The notes under the pieces: generated by a model | Seen by the model: the letters and a program-made list of their open reading frames with translations, nothing else | The model's database searches: none | Told to the model about the DNA's origin: nothing | NCBI RefSeq assembly: GCF_006715785.1 | Contig: NZ_VFNX01000008.1 | Span: 1-64,000 of the forward strand | Length of the DNA: 64,000 nucleotides | DNA from: Streptomyces puniciscabiei | GTDB taxonomy: Bacteria; Actinomycetota; Actinomycetes; Streptomycetales; Streptomycetaceae | Reading direction: 5' to 3' | Shown: piece by piece, positions 53,294 through 62,307 of the stretch | How the letters are laid out: each line of letters opens with the position of its first letter | Numbering within the stretch: position 1 is the stretch's first letter | Translations under genes and position numbers: made by a program

Positions 53294-55423
53294 TTGGACA
53301 CCCATGGCAAGCTCCAGGACACCGACGGCCCGGCCGGGCCACCCGCGTCCGCCGTCCCGGGCCTGCAGCCGTTCCTGCACGAGTCGGTGGTCACGCTGCA
53401 CGCGCCGAGCCTCGCGGTCTCGCGCGCGGACGGGCAGCTCAGCGAGGGTGCGGACGGCTTCTACCACGGCGACCGCAGAGCGCTTGCCCGGTTGACCGTC
53501 TCGGCCGAGGGCATCCCTCTGGCGCCGGTCCAGGGCGGACTGCGGGGAGCGGATCGCGCGGACTTCCGGGCGATCCTGCGCGGCCTCGGCGAGACCACGC
53601 CGGACCCGGCCGTCGCCCTGCACCGGCGCCGCCGCCTGTCCGCCGGCCGGCTGGAGGAGACCTTCGAGATCACCAACTCGGGTACCGAGCACGTACGCCT
53701 CCGCATGACGGTGCACGCCGGGACGGACCTCGCCGCGATGGAGCAGGTGAAGTCCGGGCAGGTTGTGCCGCCGCTGCCGCCGCAGGCCCTGGACACCGGG
53801 GCCACCGGCTTGTCCTGGACCGGCGGCGACTTCGCCGTGACCCTGGTCAGCGAACCCGCCCCGACCGCCCTCGGGCTGACGCCGGGTCATTTGGCGTACG
53901 ACATCGCCCTCCAGCCAGGTGCCTCGTGGAGCGTTACGCTGACCTGCACCGCGGCCTACAGCGACGGCGACCGGTTCCCGGCCCCTCCCCACGGGCAACT
54001 CCCCTGGCGGACCCCCCGGACACGCAGTGCGGACCGCAGGCTCGACCGCTGGCTGGAGCAGTCACTGACCGACCTGGACCGGCTGCGCCTGACGGACCCC
54101 CGCTCCCCTGCCCCGGACCGTCCGGACCAGTTCCTGGCCGCCGGAGCCCCCTGGTACCTGACCCTGTTCGGCCGCGACTCGCTCTGGGCCGCCCGGATGC
54201 TGCTGCCGATCGGCACCCGCCTCGCCGCCGGCACCCTGCGCACGCTCGCCCGCCGGCAGGGCACCGCGACCGACCCCGCCACCGAGGAACAGCCGGGCAA
54301 GATCCTGCACGAGGTACGCCGGGACTCACTGCGCCACGGCGGCGGGCTCTTCCTGCCTCCCGTGTACTACGGCACGGTCGACGCCACCCCCCTGTGGATC
54401 ACCCTCCTCCACGACGCCTGGCGCTGGGGCCTGCCCCCGGAGGAGGTCGAACCGCTGCTGCCGCACGCCGAGTCGGCACTGGCCTGGGTGCGCGATCAGG
54501 CGGAGGCGAGCGGCGACGGCTTCCTCAGGTATGTCGACCACACCGGTCAAGGCCTGTCCAACCAGGGCTGGAAGGACTCCAACGACTCCATCCGCTTCCG
54601 CGACGGCCGCCTCGCCGCCGCGCCGATCGCGCTGTGCGAGGTCCAGGCGTACGCCTGTGAGGCGGCACACGGCGGGGCGTCCCTGCTGCGGGCGTTCGGC
54701 CGGGCCGGGGCCGAGGAGTGGGAGGAGTGGGCCGAGCGGCTCGCCGAGCGGTTCCGCAGGCGCTTCTGGGTGGAGGACGCGTACGGCCCCTACCCCGCCG
54801 TCGCCCTGGATCGCGACGGCCGCCCGGCGGACGCGGTGACCTCGGGCTTCGGTCACCTGCTGGGCACGGGACTGCTCAACGAGGGGGAAAGCGCACTGCT
54901 GGCCGCCCGCCTCACCGACCGCGACCTCGACGCCGGGCACGGTCTGCGCACGCTGAGCAGCGACTCGGTGGGCTTCAATCCCTATGGCTACCACACCGGT
55001 TCCATCTGGCCGCACGACACGGCCATTGCCGTACACGGCCTGGTCAGGGCCGGTTTCCCGGACGCTGCGGCGTCCTTGGCGAGCGGTCTGCTGACCGCGT
55101 CGGCCGCCTTCGACGCCCGCCTCCCCGAACTCTTCGCCGGCCACGGCTGCGAGGCCGGCCCCGGTCCGGCCCCCTACCCGGCGTCCTGCCGCCCCCAGGC
55201 ATGGGCGGCCGCCTCCTCGGTCCTGGTGCTCCAGGCCGCCCTCGGCCTCCACGCGGACGTCCCCGCCGGCACGGTCACCGTGGCCCCCGGATTCGCCCGG
55301 GCCTACGCACCGCTCACCGTGACCGGCCTCCAGGCCGGTGGGGACCGGCTGGACGTCACGGTCACGACCGACGGAACGGTGCACGTGAGCGCGCCGCGAG
55401 GACTGACCGTGGTCGCACCTTGA
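53294..55423 (+). CDS. Glycogen-debranching-type amylo-1,6-glucosidase
   Basis: The 709-residue product has an N-terminal beta-sandwich (~20-230; LARLTVSAEGIPL; RRLSAGRLEETFEITNSG) and a C-terminal (alpha/alpha)6 toroid (~280-690) with APWYLTLFGRDSLWAARM, LPPVYYGTVDATPLWI, DSNDSIRF and GYHTGSIWPHDTAIAVHG, the last carrying probable catalytic acids nearby. This pattern fits the GDE N-terminal family of actinobacterial glucosidases acting on alpha-glucan side chains. There is no signal peptide, so it is cytosolic. The start is TTG (MDTHGKL) with GGGAGG 10 nt upstream. Its LacI-type regulator is broken. Confidence 0.85.
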   Translation: MDTHGKLQDTDGPAGPPASAVPGLQPFLHESVVTLHAPSLAVSRADGQLSEGADGFYHGDRRALARLTVSAEGIPLAPVQGGLRGADRADFRAILRGLGETTPDPAVALHRRRRLSAGRLEETFEITNSGTEHVRLRMTVHAGTDLAAMEQVKSGQVVPPLPPQALDTGATGLSWTGGDFAVTLVSEPAPTALGLTPGHLAYDIALQPGASWSVTLTCTAAYSDGDRFPAPPHGQLPWRTPRTRSADRRLDRWLEQSLTDLDRLRLTDPRSPAPDRPDQFLAAGAPWYLTLFGRDSLWAARMLLPIGTRLAAGTLRTLARRQGTATDPATEEQPGKILHEVRRDSLRHGGGLFLPPVYYGTVDATPLWITLLHDAWRWGLPPEEVEPLLPHAESALAWVRDQAEASGDGFLRYVDHTGQGLSNQGWKDSNDSIRFRDGRLAAAPIALCEVQAYACEAAHGGASLLRAFGRAGAEEWEEWAERLAERFRRRFWVEDAYGPYPAVALDRDGRPADAVTSGFGHLLGTGLLNEGESALLAARLTDRDLDAGHGLRTLSSDSVGFNPYGYHTGSIWPHDTAIAVHGLVRAGFPDAAASLASGLLTASAAFDARLPELFAGHGCEAGPGPAPYPASCRPQAWAAASSVLVLQAALGLHADVPAGTVTVAPGFARAYAPLTVTGLQAGGDRLDVTVTTDGTVHVSAPRGLTVVAP

Positions 55424-55786
55424 TACGGCCGCCCGTCCGTCCGGCGGCGCGGCATCGCTCCGCCGGGGTGGCCACTGATCGCCGCTTCATGGATGCGGGC
55501 ACCCACGAGGACGTATGCGCGTTCCCGGACGCGCTGGTGCGCTGGTACTCGTCCGGCCGCAGCGTCGTTGCCGACGCGTCGGCGCACAGCTGCCCTGTCA
55601 CCGGCGAGCCGCCTGCGGGCGTTCAGCTGCCGGCAGGCGGCTCGACGGTCGTGGTCGCGCCGTCCGGCGGATGCCGGCGCGGTGGTGGCTGGTAGACGCT
55701 GACTCCGTAGGCGCTGAGCGCCTCGGAAGCCGGCCGGCGGAACGTCGTGCCGCCGGTGGCGCAGTCGCCGCCGGCGCTCCGCAGGG
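55424..55786. other. Intergenic region without recognised genes
   Basis: This 363-bp region lies between convergent genes. A minus-strand stretch (55620-55740) reads AYGVSVYQPPPRR and looks like a worn coding tail, but I could not assign it. No clear terminator hairpin was found. Confidence 0.35.
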
Positions 55787-56671
55787 TCAGTTCCAGATAC
55801 CGGTGATGTCGGAGGCGTTGGCCGCGGCCCCGGCGTGCGTGGTCAGCCCGGCCAGGTCCTCGAGGGTGCGGAGCGTGTCGTAGTGGTTGTAGTGCGTCGA
55901 GGTGGAGCTGCCCGGCGCGACGTGCGCGCCGTAGAAGACGGTGGCGATGTGGTTGCTGTGCGAGCTGTCGTCCTCGTCGAAGGTGACGGCCAGGATGCTG
56001 TTGTGTGTCTTGGCCCAGGTTGCGTAGGCGCCGAGGTTGTTCTTCAGCCAGTTGTCGCCCGTCGTGATGGAGCAGTCGTGCATGTCGTTGCACAGGTTCG
56101 GGACGACGAACGAGACCTTGGGCAGGGTGGTGTAGTCCGTCGGGAACTGGGTGAAGGTGTGCGCCGTGTTCAGCGGGACGTTGCTGAAGCCGAACCACGG
56201 GTTGTGCTTCCGGGCGTACTTGGTGGCGGAGTTGGTGCACACCGTGGAGCCCTCGGAGGGCAGGCCCTCGTTGTAACTGCCCCAGGTCTTGCCCGCGGCG
56301 ATGAGCTCGGAGCCGAGGTTCGCGGCGCTGCTGAACTGCGGGGTGTAGCAGTTGTCGTTGGTGATGCCCTGGTTGTTGCCGGAGAACAGGTCGAGGTAGT
56401 TCGGCTGGCTGGGGTGGGTGATGGCGAACGAGTTGGTGAGGTTGCCGCCACCGGCCTTCAGCGTGTTGTTCAGGTACGGGGCGCTGGTGCTGCCGATGAC
56501 CTGCTCGTAGGAGTGGTTCTCGAACACCACCACGATCACGTGGTCGGGTGTGGGAAGACCTGCGGCCTGCGCGGCCGGGGCGGCGACCCACATCCCGGCC
56601 AGGGCGGCGGGGAGGGCGGTGACGAGGGAGAGCGTCCGACGGGAGCGCTTGATGCGGGACAGCAAGGACAC
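55787..56671 (-). CDS. Secreted acid-phosphatase/phospholipase-C-like phosphoesterase
   Basis: The 294-residue product has a Sec signal (KRSRRTLSLVTALPAALAGMWVAAPAAQAA) and an alkaline-phosphatase-superfamily core: VIVVVFENHSYEQVIG (metal and nucleophile region), ITHPSQPNYLDLFSG, SFVVPNLCNDMHDC, ILAVTFDEDDSSHSNHIATVF and HYNHYDTLRTLEDLAGL (metal His). Family PF04185 acts on phospholipids or phosphate monoesters. The start is GTG at 56671, with AGGAGG upstream. It probably scavenges phosphate outside the cell. Confidence 0.85.
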   Translation of the reverse strand: MSLLSRIKRSRRTLSLVTALPAALAGMWVAAPAAQAAGLPTPDHVIVVVFENHSYEQVIGSTSAPYLNNTLKAGGGNLTNSFAITHPSQPNYLDLFSGNNQGITNDNCYTPQFSSAANLGSELIAAGKTWGSYNEGLPSEGSTVCTNSATKYARKHNPWFGFSNVPLNTAHTFTQFPTDYTTLPKVSFVVPNLCNDMHDCSITTGDNWLKNNLGAYATWAKTHNSILAVTFDEDDSSHSNHIATVFYGAHVAPGSSTSTHYNHYDTLRTLEDLAGLTTHAGAAANASDITGIWN

Positions 56672-56712
56672 GGTGGGCCTCCTGTGTGAGCGGTGAGCGG
56701 GGAGGTTCTCCA

Positions 56713-56736
56713 CTGATCAGGTCCTTTCTGATCAGG
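56713..56736. promoter_or_regulatory. Direct repeat of palindromic CTGATCAGG
   Basis: CTGATCAGG occurs at 56713-56721 and 56728-56736, a 15-nt period, about 42-65 nt upstream of the phosphoesterase start. Each unit contains the perfect palindrome CTGATCAG. Such spaced repeats are typical of dimeric regulator sites. Confidence 0.5.
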
Positions 56737-56982
56737 CGGTAGGAGAGTAGAGGTGCGCCATCGCGGCCTTCAGGTGCCTGGCAGTGAAGACCCGTCAAAC
56801 AGTCGTTGGCTCCCGGTGCCCCTGCCGCTCCTTGTATTCACCTGTCGGAGGATTGTCCCTGTATCGGGCGCAGCGCCCCGCCGCACGGTGATCAGGGCGG
56901 TCCCGAGCCGCCGTCACGAGGAAGCGTTGCCGCGGTGTTCAGGTGCCGGCCCGTTGACAACAGCGCGGACGGCACCGGCCGA

Positions 56983-57207
56983 CTACACCTCCCCGGTGGC
57001 GAACAGCTCCAAGTGCCCGCACTTGGGGCAGCGGAACGCCTCTATCTGCCGCCGGGGCCGGCCCATCCGCTTGGCACCCCCGAAAATCCCCCGCTCCAAA
57101 GCCCCTTCGATCCAGCGCGCGTAGCCACGCGAGTGCTCGCCGGCATCCTCGATGAAACCCTCCACCAGACCGACGGTGCCGCAGTGAGTGCACGTGTAGT
57201 TGTCCAT
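56983..57207 (-). CDS. Small zinc-ribbon protein
   Basis: The 74-residue product starts MDNYTCTHCGTVGLVEGF and ends with FRCPKCGHLELFA, giving two CxxC knuckles for one Zn2+ about 50 residues apart. Between them is a basic helix (GGAKRMGRPRRQ) that could touch nucleic acid. An upstream in-frame start (57330) would add 41 residues that look non-coding. Function unknown; common small actinobacterial protein type. Confidence 0.7.
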   Translation of the reverse strand: MDNYTCTHCGTVGLVEGFIEDAGEHSRGYARWIEGALERGIFGGAKRMGRPRRQIEAFRCPKCGHLELFATGEV

Positions 57208-57489
57208 CCGGTGAGTGTAGAAAACGGTGGAGTGCCGACCGCGTTCAACGGTTGCCGCCAGGTGGAGCACACAGCGCCGGGAAAGGTTCGGCAGCCGCCG
57301 GTGCACGTCGGCTGAGAACCGCAGGATCACGGCGCCCCGGCCGGAATCGCACCGTGCGCCGGGCCCACCGGAGCCGGGCGACCGCCACCCCGGCCGTCGC
57401 TCGGGGTGTCATGTGCCGTCTGCGAGAATGGACGGCGTTCTCGCAGCGCCGCGGTACGCGGTGGTCATCGCCCCACAGGAGCAGGCACG

Positions 57490-58671
57490 GTGTCGCCACA
57501 GCACGGAACCCCCTCTTCCTCCGGAGAGCGGAAGCGCCCCGCTGCGGGCGAGGGCCGGAAGCAGCCCTCCTCCACGGCAGGACGCAAGGAGTCCCTTGCC
57601 GACGGTGGGCAGGGGCGTCCGTCCCCGGCGGGCGAGCGCAAGAGTCCATCCGCAGGGCAGGACGGGGAGCGTGCCACGGGCCGGGGCCGCGAGCACACCG
57701 CCCCCACGGGCCAAGGTCGCGAGCGCGCCACCGTCGGCATGGACCGCAAGGCGCAGCAGACCGGGAAGAGCCGTGAGGCCCGGACGGCCCGGAAGAACCG
57801 GCCGGGGCAAGGAGGGCACGACCGCGCGGCATCGCACGATCCCGGAACGTCCCGGGATGCCATGGCCTCCCAGGAGCGCAAGGATCTGCAGGCCGATTGT
57901 GCCGACTGCTTCGGCCTGTGCTGTGTGGCCCTGCCGTTCGCCCGCTCCGCCGACTTCGCCGTCAACAAGCCGGCCGGACAGCCCTGTTCGAACCTCCAGT
58001 CGGACTTCCGCTGTGGCATCCACGCGCAACTGCGTGACAAGGGCTATCCCGGCTGCACCGTCTTCGACTGCTTCGGCGCCGGACAGAAGGTGTCCCAGGT
58101 CACCTTCGGCGGCACCGACTGGCGTCAGGCACCGAAGACGGCGCGCTCCATGTTCGAGGTCTTCCCGGTCATGCGGCAGCTGCACGAGTTGCTGTGGTAC
58201 GTCGCCGAGGCCCTCGACCTCGCACCGGCCCGCCCCGTCCACCAGGAGCTGCGGCGGGCCATGGCCCGCATCGACGGCCTGACCCGCGGCAGCGCCGAGT
58301 CGATCACCGGGCTGGATGTGAACGCGGTGCGCGCCGAGGTCAACACGCTGCTGCTGCGGGCCAGCGAGCTGGCCCGGGCCGGCGTGCCGGGCCGCAAGAA
58401 GAGTCACCGCGGGGCCGACCTGATGGGCGCGAAGCTGGCCGGCGCCGACCTCCGGGGCGCGAGCCTGCGCGGCTCCCTGCTCGTAGCCGCCGATCTCAGC
58501 GGGGCCGATCTGCGCGATGCCGATCTGATCGGGGCGGACCTGCGCGACGCCGACCTCGGCGGGGCCGACCTCACCGGCGCGCTGTTCCTCACCCAGGCAC
58601 AGGTGAACGCGGCCAAGGGAGACGCGGCGACCGCGCTGCCTCCCACGCTCAGGCGCCCCGCGCACTGGTAG
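57490..58671 (+). CDS. Pentapeptide-repeat protein with Cys-rich central domain
   Basis: The 393-residue product has three parts. Residues ~1-120 are a low-complexity, Lys/Arg/Gly/Ser-rich, probably disordered tail. Residues ~130-200 hold a Cys cluster (DCADCFGLCC, QPCSNL, FRCGIH, GCTVFDC) that may bind Zn or Fe. Residues ~305-375 carry about ten A(D/N)LxG-type pentapeptides (GADLMGAKLAGADLRGASLR and following), forming a right-handed beta-helix. The start is GTG with AGGAG upstream; ATG 57862 would skip the tail. Function unknown; the helix may mimic DNA or bind protein. Confidence 0.8.
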   Translation: MSPQHGTPSSSGERKRPAAGEGRKQPSSTAGRKESLADGGQGRPSPAGERKSPSAGQDGERATGRGREHTAPTGQGRERATVGMDRKAQQTGKSREARTARKNRPGQGGHDRAASHDPGTSRDAMASQERKDLQADCADCFGLCCVALPFARSADFAVNKPAGQPCSNLQSDFRCGIHAQLRDKGYPGCTVFDCFGAGQKVSQVTFGGTDWRQAPKTARSMFEVFPVMRQLHELLWYVAEALDLAPARPVHQELRRAMARIDGLTRGSAESITGLDVNAVRAEVNTLLLRASELARAGVPGRKKSHRGADLMGAKLAGADLRGASLRGSLLVAADLSGADLRDADLIGADLRDADLGGADLTGALFLTQAQVNAAKGDAATALPPTLRRPAHW

Positions 58672-58882
58672 GAGCGGGGATCTCCACGGCGGTCACCGCC
58701 GGCTCGTGGCGGACCCGCCGCCGCGCCCGTCGCCTGCCGAAGTCCGGCTGGGACCGCGCCTGCCGGTCGCCCCTTCCCCGCCCTGAAGCGGGAGACGGTC
58801 CCCGTACACACGTTGGGGTGTACCGCATCGAGGGCCAGGGCGCCGGGTGGAACACCGGACATCAGGGAGGCAGGCTGTAGTC

Positions 58883-60028
58883 ATGCCGTCGCACATCCGC
58901 CCATCTGGCCCCTCAGCGGCGGGCGGTCATAGCCGGGTCCTCTTCAGACTCGCGCAGTGTGTGCCATTCGTGGTCGTACTGCTCGCGCTGGGGATCGAGC
59001 TCTCCCCTGCACACGCGTTGATCACCGGTCCTCTCCTCGCCGCCATGCCGGCATTGGCTTCGCTGACGATGGGGCCCAGAGGGACCCTTTCAGCAGCGGC
59101 CGGAGCCCTCACCGTCACCGTCATCACGGCCACTCTCCACCACAGCTGGGGAGGCCAGGTCTACAGCAACCTGATCTCCCTCCTCCTGGTGTCGGCAGCG
59201 AGCGTCACCATGAGTAACGCGATGCGCACGCGCCGGCAGAGCGAGCTGAACCAGGTTCGCCGGGTCGCCGAGGCGGCACAACGGGTTCTGCTGCGGCCCG
59301 TTCCACCCCGGCTCGGACCCGTGCAGATGGCCAGCAAGTACCTCGCCGCAGAGACGGGCGCGCAGATCGGCGGCGATCTGTACGAGGCGGTGCACACCCG
59401 GTACGGGGTCCGGATGATCGTGGGAGACGTCCGCGGCAAGGGGCTGCCCGCCGTGCGCCTGGCCGCAGCCGTGCTGGGTGCGTTCCGAGAGGCTGCGCAC
59501 TACGACGAGGATGTGGCGGAGGTGGTCAATCACTGCGCGGCAGCGCTGGAACGCGAGCGGGCCGCGCTCAGCGCGGTTGATCAGGCCGGGCAGGACCATC
59601 CGACCGAGGATTTCGTCACCGCGCTCGTCGCTCAGGTGTCGGACGCCTACGTGGTCGAGGTGGTCAATCGCGGCCATCCGCCCCCGCTGGTGCTCCGCCG
59701 GGGCAAGGTGGAGGCCCTCATCCCCGCCTGCTCACTGCCGCCCCTGGGCCTGGAAGATTTCATGACCGTTCCGCCTGCCGGAGCGGAGAGCTACCCATTC
59801 GCGCCCGGTGACCGTCTCCTGCTGCACACCGACGGCGTGATCGAAGCCCGCAGCCCCGACGGCGACTTCTTTCCCCTGCACGAGACCGCAGAATCGGTGC
59901 ATCCCTGTACCCCGTCGGAGTTCCTGGAACGGCTCCATCAGGAATTGATCCGCCACACCCACGGCTACCTGGCAGATGATGCCGCGATGCTCGTCGCCGA
60001 ACGGCTCGACGAAGCATCGGGAATGTAG
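58883..60028 (+). CDS. Membrane SpoIIE-type PP2C phosphatase (second copy)
   Basis: The 381-residue product has N-terminal membrane segments (FVVVLLALGIELSPAHALI; LISLLLVSAASVTM) and a PP2C domain with QIGGDLYE, GDVRGKGLPAV, VNRGHPPPLVL, LLLHTDGVIEAR and DDAAMLVAE. It shares the layout RRVAEAAQRVLLRPVPPRL with the phosphatase at 43391-44509 (VADAAQQVLLRPLPRRV). It probably sets the phosphorylation state of an anti-anti-sigma factor. ATG 58883 follows GGGAGG at a rather long 13-nt distance. Confidence 0.9.
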   Translation: MPSHIRPSGPSAAGGHSRVLFRLAQCVPFVVVLLALGIELSPAHALITGPLLAAMPALASLTMGPRGTLSAAAGALTVTVITATLHHSWGGQVYSNLISLLLVSAASVTMSNAMRTRRQSELNQVRRVAEAAQRVLLRPVPPRLGPVQMASKYLAAETGAQIGGDLYEAVHTRYGVRMIVGDVRGKGLPAVRLAAAVLGAFREAAHYDEDVAEVVNHCAAALERERAALSAVDQAGQDHPTEDFVTALVAQVSDAYVVEVVNRGHPPPLVLRRGKVEALIPACSLPPLGLEDFMTVPPAGAESYPFAPGDRLLLHTDGVIEARSPDGDFFPLHETAESVHPCTPSEFLERLHQELIRHTHGYLADDAAMLVAERLDEASGM

Positions 60029-60333
60029 GCCCGGCGCCTAGACTAGGCCCTGTCGTCTGGATCATCCCGGCGTCCACACGACAGCGCCTGGCTGAGCCGC
60101 CCACTGGCGGCTGCCAATCGACCACCGCTCCCCAAGCTCCCACTGCCGCGGCGACGTGTACCGCGGTCGGGAAGGTCTCGCCGGGGCTCTGCCCCATCGT
60201 GATCCGGCCGTCGGAGTGGAGCGCGAAACGACCGACCGAACCACGCCCCAGACCACGTACCTGGTCGGGGAAGGCGGCCCGGCGGCGGTGGATCGGGTTC
60301 CGCCGGACAGCCACCGGCTCCGCCCGCGGTCGG
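60029..60333. other. Convergent intergenic region with hairpin and possible mobile-element scar
   Basis: These 305 bases lie between the phosphatase and the convergent DUF1275 gene. They hold an inverted repeat at 60050-60084 and a minus-strand stretch (GRFALHSDGRITMGQSPGE, near 60180-60235) that looks like worn coding sequence. No intact gene is present. Confidence 0.4.
60050..60084 (+). terminator. 12-bp imperfect stem-loop after phosphatase gene
   Basis: CTGTCGTCTGGA and TCCACACGACAG pair with one mismatch around an 11-nt loop, 22 nt after the stop codon. It could end transcription, or be the leftover end of an insertion element. Confidence 0.6.
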
Positions 60334-61044
60334 TCAGGAGGGGCCGGAGGAGCCGCGACGCCGTGCCGCGAGCGGTGTGCAGGCGGCGGCGATCGCGCAC
60401 AGCATCAGGATGACGGGCGGGAGAGCGGCCCAGGCCCGCGCTTCCTTCAGCAGCGCGGCGGAGAGGGCGGCGCCCGCGATGAGGCCGATGAACCGCAGCG
60501 GCACCCAGACGCCCGGGCGGCCGGCGCCGATTCCCTTGACGATGTAGGTGGCCAGTGTGCCGGTCAGATACGTGGTGGGCGCGGCGGCCTCCCCGGCGGC
60601 CACCATGGCGGCGGACTGCGACCCCATGGCGAGCGCTGCTCCGAACTGCAGGACATCGCGGGTCGCCGCGCCGGGCATGCCGCCGGCGAGTCCCCAGGCC
60701 AGCGCGCCGACGGCCAGGAGGACCGCCTCGGCGCCGAGAACGGTCATGATGTGCCGGGGCCAGTGGGTGTCCGCCGTGACACGGCCGCGGGTGCCCCAGG
60801 CGACGACCAGGGCGCCCACGCCGAAGCCGGCCAGTGCCAGCACAGCCGCCTTCACGCCGACGGCCTCACCGCGGCCGACGGCCATGCCGAGCAGGGCGAA
60901 GTTGCTGGTCACGACTCCTGCGAAGACCCGGTCCAGACCGAGGAAGGAGACGGATTCCAGGGCTCCGGACGCTGCCACCAGCAGCACCACGGCGATCCGT
61001 AGGGACCGGCCCGGGCCGGTCTTCGCCTGCACCTGCTGCTCCAC
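60334..61044 (-). CDS. DUF1275/YoaK-family membrane protein
   Basis: The 236-residue product has about six membrane segments (IAVVLLVAASGALESVSFLG; GFGVGALVVAWGT; VLGAEAVLLAVGALAWGLAG) and the family marks FAGVVTSNFALLG, GSQSAAMVAAG and TTYLTGTLATY. The molecular function of this family is not known. The start is GTG at 61044 (GGGGGAAC upstream); GTG 61068 is an alternative. Confidence 0.85.
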   Translation of the reverse strand: MEQQVQAKTGPGRSLRIAVVLLVAASGALESVSFLGLDRVFAGVVTSNFALLGMAVGRGEAVGVKAAVLALAGFGVGALVVAWGTRGRVTADTHWPRHIMTVLGAEAVLLAVGALAWGLAGGMPGAATRDVLQFGAALAMGSQSAAMVAAGEAAAPTTYLTGTLATYIVKGIGAGRPGVWVPLRFIGLIAGAALSAALLKEARAWAALPPVILMLCAIAAACTPLAARRRGSSGPS

Positions 61045-61269
61045 CGTTCCCCCGGCCGGACTCGTCACTTTTGGTGAACCATAGTAACCGTGCGCTACGG
61101 AGCCCGGCACCGGGCCGATGGCGAAGTCGAGTCGGGCGGCGGTGGCGATGACACCGCCGTGATGCCCTTCGGGTATCACAGGCCCCGGAAGAGGTCTTGG
61201 ACGCGGGCCCGTCTCCGCGCGCAGGCTGGTCAGCGAACTCACCGGCCCACGGAGACAGGAGCCACAAGC

Positions 61270-62130
61270 ATGAAGATCTTCCTCACCGGTGGATCCGGGT
61301 ACATCGGCAAGGCCACGATCAGCGCGCTGGTCCGCCACGGGCACACCGTCGAGGCACTGGCCCGCAACGACCGTGCCGCCGAGACGGTCAGGGCCCTCGG
61401 GGCGACGCCGGTGCGCGGCGGACTGGGAGACCTCGGCGTACTCAACGCCGCCGCGGCCCGCGCCGAGGCGGTCGTCCACCTGGCGCAGGCCCAGACCGGC
61501 GACGAGGACCTCGCGGCCGCCTGCGCCATGCAGGACGGCATCGGCACCGGTACCTATGTGCACACCGGCGGCACCTGGGTCTACGGCGACACCGGCGGGG
61601 TCGTGGACGAGACCGCCCCGTGGAATCCGCCGGCCCTGGTCGCCTGGCGCAAGCCCGTCGAGGACGCCGTCCTGCAGCGGGCCCAGCACGGCGGCCGCCC
61701 CGTCGTGGTGCGGCCCGGCCTGCTGTACGGCCGCGAGAACCGCCTGATCGACATCTTCTACACCACCCCGGGCAAGGAAGCGGGCGCCATCCCGTACATC
61801 GGCGACGGTGCGAACCGCTGGGCACTGGTGCACGTCGACGATCTCGCTGAGCTGTATGTCGCCGCGCTCAGGGCGAAGCCGGGTTCGGTGTACGTCGGCG
61901 TGGGCGGCGTGAACCCCACTGCCAAGGAGTGCGCGCTGGCCGTCGCCCGGTCCGTCGGCCTGGAGGGCAAGGTCGCCTCCATCACGCTGGAGCAGGCCCG
62001 CACGCAGATGGGCCCGGTGGCGGACGCCTTCGCCCTCGACCAGCAGTTCACTCCGGCACGCGCCGAGGCGGAGCTGAGCTGGACCCCGAGGCACACCGAG
62101 CCGCTGGCCGTGCTCGCCGCCGGCGAGTGA
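61270..62130 (+). CDS. NAD-dependent epimerase/dehydratase (extended SDR)
   Basis: The 286-residue product begins MKIFLTGGSGYIGKATISAL (GxxGxxG) and continues with VVHLAQAQ, HTGGTWVYGD, VVRPGLLYG and WALVHVDDLAELYV. The usual Tyr-x-x-x-Lys is not in its standard form (the region reads ALVAWRKPVEDAV), as in atypical NAD-binding SDRs, so it may act as a sensor or reductase rather than an epimerase. AGGAG precedes the ATG. A LysR gene follows on the same strand. Confidence 0.85.
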   Translation: MKIFLTGGSGYIGKATISALVRHGHTVEALARNDRAAETVRALGATPVRGGLGDLGVLNAAAARAEAVVHLAQAQTGDEDLAAACAMQDGIGTGTYVHTGGTWVYGDTGGVVDETAPWNPPALVAWRKPVEDAVLQRAQHGGRPVVVRPGLLYGRENRLIDIFYTTPGKEAGAIPYIGDGANRWALVHVDDLAELYVAALRAKPGSVYVGVGGVNPTAKECALAVARSVGLEGKVASITLEQARTQMGPVADAFALDQQFTPARAEAELSWTPRHTEPLAVLAAGE

Positions 62131-62208
62131 ACCGGGGGGCGGCGGGAGGGAGAGTGGAAACCGTCTGCGCCAGCCCCCGGCCCCCGGGACGGTAGATTCG
62201 TTGTCAAA

Positions 62209-62241
62209 TGCCTCGGTCGTTCCCACGGGGCGATCGAGGCA
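62209..62241. promoter_or_regulatory. 11-bp inverted repeat upstream of LysR gene
   Basis: TGCCTCGGTCG and CGATCGAGGCA match with one mismatch across an 11-nt spacer. It lies 79 nt after the SDR stop and 67 nt before the LysR start, so it may be a terminator or the regulator's own operator. Confidence 0.5.
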
Positions 62242-62307
62242 GTCGCTTCCACGCCGGCCGAGTGACCAGACGAGTCGTCGCGTGGAGAAGGTGAGCGGTG
62301 AGTCCGG

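Noticed and set aside
55623..55740. Possible coding tail (AYGVSVYQPPPRR) on the minus strand after the phosphoesterase gene
   Set aside because: Looks partly protein-like, but no start or matching upstream domain was found, so it is only mentioned in the intergenic entry.
58687..58702. Palindrome CGGCGGTCACCGCCG after the pentapeptide gene
   Set aside because: The loop is a single base, so it would not form a normal terminator hairpin; evidence too weak to list.
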